Shown here: positions 61,107 to 64,000 of the stretch, piece by piece
Layout of the letters: each line of letters starts with the position of its first letter
Position numbering within the stretch: position 1 is the first letter of the stretch
DNA from: Gymnodinialimonas ulvae
Lineage (GTDB): Bacteria; Pseudomonadota; Alphaproteobacteria; Rhodobacterales; Rhodobacteraceae
DNA: 64,000 nt
Assembly: GCF_037543845.1 (NCBI RefSeq)
Contig: NZ_JBBIFX010000004.1
Span: 62,001 to 126,000, forward strand
Reading direction: 5' to 3'
The notes under the pieces: model-generated
Told to the model about the DNA's origin: nothing
Database searches by the model: none
Seen by the model: the letters and a program-made list of their open reading frames with translations, nothing else
Program-made: the position numbers and the translations under genes

Positions 61107-62210
61107 CTAACCTTCGCGCGCCAGCTCGCTGGCCTGCGCGATCCAATTGTCGCGCTCGATTCGGCCCTTGAACTTCAGGCGCGCATCGACCCAGGCGACC
61201 TCTGACGGACCCCATGCGGCGATCTGATCGAAATGGTAGAAGCCCATGTCGTTGAGCACACCTTCAAGCTTCGGGCCGACGCCGCTGATGCGCTTGAGGT
61301 CATCCGCCCCACCCGCGCGGGCCGCCTTCAATTGCTCGGGCGCCTGTTCTTCCACGGCGTCCACCGGGTCTCGCTTGGAGGGCGGCTTGGCCTTGGATAT
61401 TGCCTTGGCCTGGGCTTTGGCGACACCGGTGTTGTCGGCGGGGGCCTTGGCGCGGTTCGCAGGCTTTGGCCGCTCTGGCACTTCGGGAACGCCAGCGCCC
61501 GATTGCCGGCCCCACGGCGCCAGAAGCGGCACCTCGGTTCCGTCGATGCGCTTGATCGAATCGCCAATATCCGTGGCCAACCGTGCCGATGCGTTCAGCG
61601 CATCACGATCCGCCTCATGCGCCTTCAACGCAGTCAAACCGCCCGCCGGTTCCGACGCGTAGCGCCCGTTTTGCGGGCCGGGGGTCGGGACCTCTCCGGC
61701 GGCGATCCGGTCGATCAGCGCGCCAAAGCTCTCCGCCGTCAGATCCTCGTAGTAATCCTTGCCGATCTGGGCCATCGGCGCATTGGCGCAGGCCCCGAGG
61801 CACTCGACCTCTTCCCAGCTGAACTTGCCATCGGCGCTCAATTCATGGGGTTGCTTCGCGATCTTGTCCTTGGCCACCGCCACCAGATCCTCGGCCCCGC
61901 AGATCATGCACGAGGTCGTGCCGCAGATCTGGATATGGGCCAGCGATCCCACCGGCTGAAGCTGGAACATGAAGTAGAACGTCGCCACCTCAAGCGCGCG
62001 GATATGCGCCAGACCCAGCATGTCGGCCACCGCCTCGATCGCCGGACGGGTCAGCCAGCCTTCCTGCTCCTGCGCACGCCACAGAAGCGGGATAATCGCA
62101 CTGGCCGCGCGGCCTTCGGGGTATTTGGTGATCTGCGCCTCGGCCCAGGCCTGATTGGCGGGCGTGAAGGCGAAATGGTCCGGTTGCTCGGGGTGCAGGC
62201 GTCGCAGCAT
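61107..62210 (-). CDS. nuoE: NADH-quinone oxidoreductase subunit E with C-terminal H3TH-like extension
   Basis: A 367-residue protein. The first 180 residues are a normal NuoE: YPEGRAASAIIPLLWRAQEQ, then the N1a [2Fe-2S] ligands in ICGTTSCMIC (C-x4-C) and ECLGACANAPM (C-x3-C). The remaining 185 residues, absent from E. coli NuoE (about 166 in total), comprise a Pro/Lys/Ala-rich linker and a final domain with DDLKRISGVGPKLEGVLNDM and GFYHFDQIAAWGPSEVAWVD. This last domain matches the C-terminus of the next gene (60152-60973). The extension is probably known in Rhodobacteraceae but I cannot state its function. Confidence 0.94.
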   Translation of the reverse strand: MLRRLHPEQPDHFAFTPANQAWAEAQITKYPEGRAASAIIPLLWRAQEQEGWLTRPAIEAVADMLGLAHIRALEVATFYFMFQLQPVGSLAHIQICGTTSCMICGAEDLVAVAKDKIAKQPHELSADGKFSWEEVECLGACANAPMAQIGKDYYEDLTAESFGALIDRIAAGEVPTPGPQNGRYASEPAGGLTALKAHEADRDALNASARLATDIGDSIKRIDGTEVPLLAPWGRQSGAGVPEVPERPKPANRAKAPADNTGVAKAQAKAISKAKPPSKRDPVDAVEEQAPEQLKAARAGGADDLKRISGVGPKLEGVLNDMGFYHFDQIAAWGPSEVAWVDARLKFKGRIERDNWIAQASELAREG

Positions 62211-62282
62211 GTCTGGGTCGTCCCTGGCGGTCGTTTTGTCGGGACCGGGTTTCGCGCAATCCGGCGCGGATGTCCATGCGCG

Positions 62283-62798
62283 CTATGGCGCAGGGGCGCG
62301 GTCGCGATTGGACTGGCCCGCGTAGAGCGACAGCGCGAACAATGTCCCCTCCGGCACGCAATCGCGCACCTCGAACAGGCCGTGCCGCATCCGCAAATGG
62401 CCTGCACGCACATCGGCGGCCACCCGTCCGTGCAACGCCCGCACCACGCTCAGGATCGCGCGCGCCTCCGGGTGGTGGATGGTGGTGCTGCGCAGGCGCA
62501 GGGCGAACACTCCGTCCCGGGCCACCTCCGGCCCGATCGGCACGCCAAGCGACGTCATGGCCTGATCCACCAGATAGATGTCGAAGACCGTCACAAGATC
62601 ACTCGGCAAGGCGCATCCGACGGCCGCATAGGCGCGGTCCACAATCGCCCGAACCGCCCCGTCATCCAGCGCTTCGGCCTGCGCCAAAAGGTCATCCGGA
62701 GCGGGTGCCTGGACCCACGCAATATCCCCCGGTCCCGCCGCGATGGCGCCGCCTGTACCAACCGCAAGGCACATCGCCTGGATCCATGTCCATCCCAT
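62283..62798 (-). CDS. exported protein of unknown function between nuoD and nuoE
   Basis: A 171-residue protein with a signal-like N-terminus (WIQAMCLAVGTGGAIAAG). The mature part contains IVDRAYAAVGCALPSDLVTV and later RHGLFEVRDCVPEGTLFALS; the two cysteines could form a disulfide. The GC-x-hydrophobic motif recurs in the two upstream genes. ATG 62798 starts right at the signal, so the in-frame ATG at 62846 is less likely. I do not recognise the family. Confidence 0.65.
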   Translation of the reverse strand: MGWTWIQAMCLAVGTGGAIAAGPGDIAWVQAPAPDDLLAQAEALDDGAVRAIVDRAYAAVGCALPSDLVTVFDIYLVDQAMTSLGVPIGPEVARDGVFALRLRSTTIHHPEARAILSVVRALHGRVAADVRAGHLRMRHGLFEVRDCVPEGTLFALSLYAGQSNRDRAPAP

Positions 62799-62864
62799 GA
62801 AGCTCAGCCTAAGCCGCAACGGGACGGATCGGAAACGCCAATTCATGCGGAATGCGGCGCGCGG

Positions 62865-63236
62865 TCATTGATCCGCCGCAGACTCCGCGCGCCCCCCTAC
62901 GCACAGACCCCAGTTCACAAGTGTCAGCGTCCCGTCGCCCGAAGGCCGCAGGAACCCGGTCTGCATCAACGGCACCGCCATCTGCGGAAAGTCCGCATCC
63001 CCAAGGCCGAGCTCTTCCATCACCATACCCACATCGTCCTGATGCAGCACGCAACCACGCGCGGCGATGGCTTGCGCCAGCGGATATCCCGGGTGAGCCT
63101 CAGGTGTTGCGGCCTGCCCATGGGCGATCCCGGACGCTACAAGTGTTATGCAAAAACCAAACAAATCAGGGCGCCCACGCCGTCTAAACCAGACCTTCGC
63201 GCCATCGCGGGCCGTCTGCCCGAGCCTCAAGGGCAA
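62865..63236 (-). CDS. exported protein of unknown function between nuoD and nuoE
   Basis: About 123 residues from a TTG start at 63236, which overlaps the stop of the preceding gene by ten bases. A hydrophobic signal (LFGFCITLVASGIAHGQA) is preceded by a basic stretch. The mature domain has AIAARGCVLHQDDVGMVMEE and ends TLTLVNWGLC plus a short tail. It looks like a shortened relative of the protein at 63227-63859. Start choice is uncertain. Confidence 0.6.
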   Translation of the reverse strand: MPLRLGQTARDGAKVWFRRRGRPDLFGFCITLVASGIAHGQAATPEAHPGYPLAQAIAARGCVLHQDDVGMVMEELGLGDADFPQMAVPLMQTGFLRPSGDGTLTLVNWGLCVGGRAESAADQ

Positions 63237-63859
63237 TCCTCCGTCAGGCTCAGGACGTCATTCTCAAGCGTGATCGTCCCGATGCTCAACATCGCGACAT
63301 AGCCCTGCGCAAAGACAGTCTGCATCCGGTCCACGATGTCAGTGTAGCGCTCTTCATCTGCCGCAGGCAGGTCGGTCGCCGCAAAAGGAAACGGGAAGAC
63401 CTCCAGCCCGGTGATCGGGGCCAATTCGGTAAAGACCTCGCCCAAAAGCGCATCTTCCGACGCATAGGCCGACGGCTCGATGCTGCATCCATTGGCCCGC
63501 AGCACATTGGTAAATGCCGCCCCGATCAGGAACGGATCATCAGACAGAGTCTCGATGTAGGCGTCGGTCAGCGCGTCGATACCCGCCAAGGCATCAGACG
63601 TTGATGGCTCAAGCGCGGCTGTTTCATCTCGGCCAACAATCACGCGGCAGTCTTCGAACACGACCTCCGTGGCCCCAGACCGGTCCAACGCGCACAAATA
63701 TGCCCCCCGTGCGTCCCGCACCAGCGCGTCACCGGACGGCGTGATCTGCACCACTTCAAAAGGCTGCTGCGGGCCGGATACTTGCGCGATTGCCACAGAC
63801 GCGGACCAAAGGAAAAATCCCGCCATGGCGGCAACAGGAGCCGCCTGCGCGGGCGTCAC
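63227..63859 (-). CDS. exported protein of unknown function directly after nuoD
   Basis: A 210-residue protein with a signal peptide (MAGFFLWSASVAIAQ). The mature part starts with a beta-rich region holding AYLCALDRSG and VVFEDCRVIVG. A helical domain follows, with VLRANGCSIEPSAYASEDAL and the C-terminal GTITLENDVLSLTEDCP. The GTG start at 63859 overlaps the nuoD stop as GTGA. I do not recognise the family. Two Cys pairs suggest disulfides in the periplasm. Confidence 0.7.
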   Translation of the reverse strand: MTPAQAAPVAAMAGFFLWSASVAIAQVSGPQQPFEVVQITPSGDALVRDARGAYLCALDRSGATEVVFEDCRVIVGRDETAALEPSTSDALAGIDALTDAYIETLSDDPFLIGAAFTNVLRANGCSIEPSAYASEDALLGEVFTELAPITGLEVFPFPFAATDLPAADEERYTDIVDRMQTVFAQGYVAMLSIGTITLENDVLSLTEDCP

Positions 63860-64000
63860 CGGTCCACTTCCCCAAACACGATATCAAGCGAACCCAAGAT
63901 CGCCGACACATCCGCCAATTGGTGGCCTTTGCAAAGGTAATCCATCGCCTGCAAATGCGGGAACCCCGGCGCGCGCAGTTTCGCGCGGTAGGGTTTGTTT
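63856..64000 (-). CDS. nuoD: NADH-quinone oxidoreductase subunit D, C-terminal fragment
   Basis: The last 47 residues of NuoD: NKPYRAKLRAPGFPHLQAMD, then a YLCKGHQLADV stretch and the ending ILGSLDIVFGEVDR. This matches the conserved end of the 49-kDa quinone-binding subunit, in which the terminal -GEVDR is nearly invariant. The gene continues past the window edge. Confidence 0.95.
   Translation of the reverse strand, partial: NKPYRAKLRAPGFPHLQAMDYLCKGHQLADVSAILGSLDIVFGEVDR

Noticed and set aside
61233..63302. 689-codon plus-strand frame opposite nuoE and its neighbours
   Set aside because: Antisense shadow; nuoE has complete iron-sulfur motifs on the minus strand.

Overview
The window is GC-rich, densely coded chromosomal DNA from an alphaproteobacterium, most likely a member of the Rhodobacteraceae (Roseobacter/Rhodobacter group). 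The evidence is the nuo (complex I) cluster interleaved with small genes typical of that family (DUF5333-like and DUF5337-like proteins, birA after nuoN), a UbiH-type monooxygenase, class A RNase P RNA, RNase J, and the Gat amidotransferase pair. I found no tRNA, rRNA, CRISPR array, prophage or insertion sequence.

Layout. 1-6.5 kb: end of a membrane glycosyltransferase, a GntR regulator, a HAD phosphatase, a UbiH-like monooxygenase, a class V aminotransferase behind two overlapping Lrp/AsnC regulators, and ilvC with a clear terminator. 6.5-17.5 kb: DMT exporter, CAP-domain lipoprotein, 8-oxoguanine deaminase-type amidohydrolase, histidinol-phosphatase-type enzyme, XRE regulator, quinone oxidoreductase, LysR regulator with a divergent DUF1127 protein, Bax inhibitor-1 protein, chromate transporter, rpmG, a GNAT and an UPF0173 hydrolase. 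17.6-25.3 kb: gatCA, an Excalibur-like lipoprotein, an AmpD-type amidase, rnpB, tadA, an RluB-type pseudouridine synthase, a YciB/IspZ-like protein, a second DMT transporter and a periplasmic protein. 25.4-32.1 kb: ftsY with a 21-unit Glu-Pro repeat, an AlkB-like membrane hydroxylase, a DUF815 ATPase, tatABC and an ABC ATPase. 32.3-42.8 kb: a lower-GC patch with an interrupted secreted-protein gene, an AlkC-like protein behind a CtrA-type site, an atypical SDR, a Hint-domain protein, a frameshifted SnoaL-like gene, prfC, unknown genes, and a DEAD-box helicase with a structured leader.

42.8-64 kb is a single minus-strand array reading nuoD(partial)-3 unknowns-nuoE-H3TH membrane protein-DUF5337-nuoF-5 small genes-nuoG-lipoprotein-nuoH-nuoI-CMD-like gene-nuoJ-K-L-M-N-birA-coaX-rnj. 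Twelve non-core genes sit between the nuo genes, many joined by 4-base start/stop overlaps. Most encode exported or membrane proteins, so they are plausible accessory, assembly or envelope-side partners of complex I. The most distinctive point is a helix-hairpin-helix-like domain that occurs both as a C-terminal extension of NuoE and, next door, at the end of a membrane-anchored Ala/Lys-rich protein.

All assignments come from reading motifs, lengths and context by eye. No database search was run.
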